NCBI GenBank assembly: GCA_030247855.1 | Contig: JAPDRN010000254.1 | Location: forward strand, 1 to 18,263 | Length of the DNA stretch: 18,263 bases | Origin: Knufia peltigerae | Taxonomy: Eukaryota; Ascomycota; Eurotiomycetes; Chaetothyriales; Trichomeriaceae | Direction: 5' to 3' | Shown: positions 18,067 to 18,263 of the stretch, one piece after another | Layout of the letters: the number at the start of each line of letters is the position of its first letter | Position numbering within the stretch: position 1 is the first letter of the stretch | Notes under the pieces: model-generated | Told to the model about the DNA's origin: nothing | Seen by the model: the letters and a program-made list of their open reading frames with translations, nothing else | Database searches by the model: none | Program-made: the position numbers and the translations under genes

Positions 18067-18090
18067 ATGTCAATGTCAATGTCAAGGTCA
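18067..18090 (+). repeat. ATGTCA hexamer array
   Basis: Three perfect ATGTCA units are followed by one AGGTCA variant, making four tandem hexamers over 24 bp. It lies about 220 bp upstream of the cupin start. It may be slippage or a cluster of binding half-sites. Confidence 0.8.
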
Positions 18091-18118
18091 ATATATGTCG
18101 GCGGTACTCTGTAGATAC

Positions 18119-18145
18119 TACCTACCTTGGGTAGCTAGGTAGGTA
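18119..18145. repeat. 9-bp inverted repeat of TACCTACCT type
   Basis: TACCTACCT (18119-18127) and AGGTAGGTA (18137-18145) are exact reverse complements with a 9-nt loop. A further GGTAGG unit lies near 18178. TACCTA/TAGGTA-rich sequence is common between genes in many filamentous ascomycetes, so this is probably background repeat. Confidence 0.6.
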
Positions 18146-18235
18146 CGCCAGTGATGGTGAAGATGGATGGGTGGATAGGTAGGTTTTACTTACAGGTACT
18201 ATCTAAACCAAAAGGTCTTTTTGTTCCGACCGAGC

Positions 18236-18263
18236 TGTGTGTGTGTGTGTGTGTGTGTGTGTG
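18236..18263. repeat. (TG)14 microsatellite, cut by the window edge
   Basis: Fourteen perfect TG units run to the last base. The true length is unknown because the window ends inside it. The dinucleotide is a likely polymorphic site. Confidence 0.95.

Larger units (their letters stand above)
17846..18263 (-). promoter_or_regulatory. Upstream region of the cupin gene, repeat-rich
   Basis: This holds the promoter of the minus-strand cupin gene and runs off the window. It has no coding potential I can support. It is dense in short repeats: overlapping CGGTAC/GTAC units near 17942-17980, a TGTCAA hexamer array, TAGGTAGG units in inverted orientation, and a terminal TG run. Confidence 0.4.

Noticed and set aside
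1..18263. CRISPR array, insertion sequence, biosynthetic cluster or defence-type system
   Set aside because: There are no regularly spaced repeats, no transposase, no polyketide or peptide synthase, and the genes are unrelated eukaryotic genes. I see no new multi-gene system.

Overview
The window reads as nuclear DNA of a filamentous ascomycete (Pezizomycotina). The genes are mostly intron-poor. The two introns I can place are of fungal type: 57 and 213 bp, GT-AG, with CTGAC or CTAAC branch sites close to the acceptor. The proteins are all conserved fungal ones: a TALE homeodomain regulator, a cytosolic GH13 maltase, mitochondrial Zim17/Hep1, a neddylated cullin-3, GINS subunit Sld5 and a Cupin_5 protein. 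I cannot place the organism to order or genus from sequence alone.

Layout from left to right. 1-1791 has no recognisable gene but carries a purine-rich, G-triplet tract. 1792-2910 (minus) is the homeodomain gene, whose DNA-recognition helix is split by an intron. 2911-9322 is an unusually long (about 6.4 kb) interval with no gene I can support. It contains a local cluster of a CCGCTA-type motif, a 12-bp inverted repeat and several small hairpins, so it may be a long regulatory region, decayed mobile DNA, or both. 9323-11083 (plus) is an intronless alpha-glucosidase. 11685-12311 (minus, Zim17) and 12767-15451 (plus, CUL3) are divergent across a 455-bp shared promoter that contains a near-perfect 19-bp palindrome. 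16115-16924 (plus, Sld5) converges on 17108-17845 (minus, Cupin_5) across only 183 bp, which holds a perfect 16-bp palindrome. The right edge is repeat-rich and ends inside a TG microsatellite.

The genes do not form an obvious pathway or cluster. They cover developmental transcription control, disaccharide hydrolysis, mitochondrial chaperoning, ubiquitin ligation, DNA replication and an uncharacterised cupin. No secondary-metabolite backbone, transporter, selfish gene or defence-type system is visible. The right half is ordinary housekeeping sequence. The less explained part is the 6.4-kb interval and the palindromes between genes.
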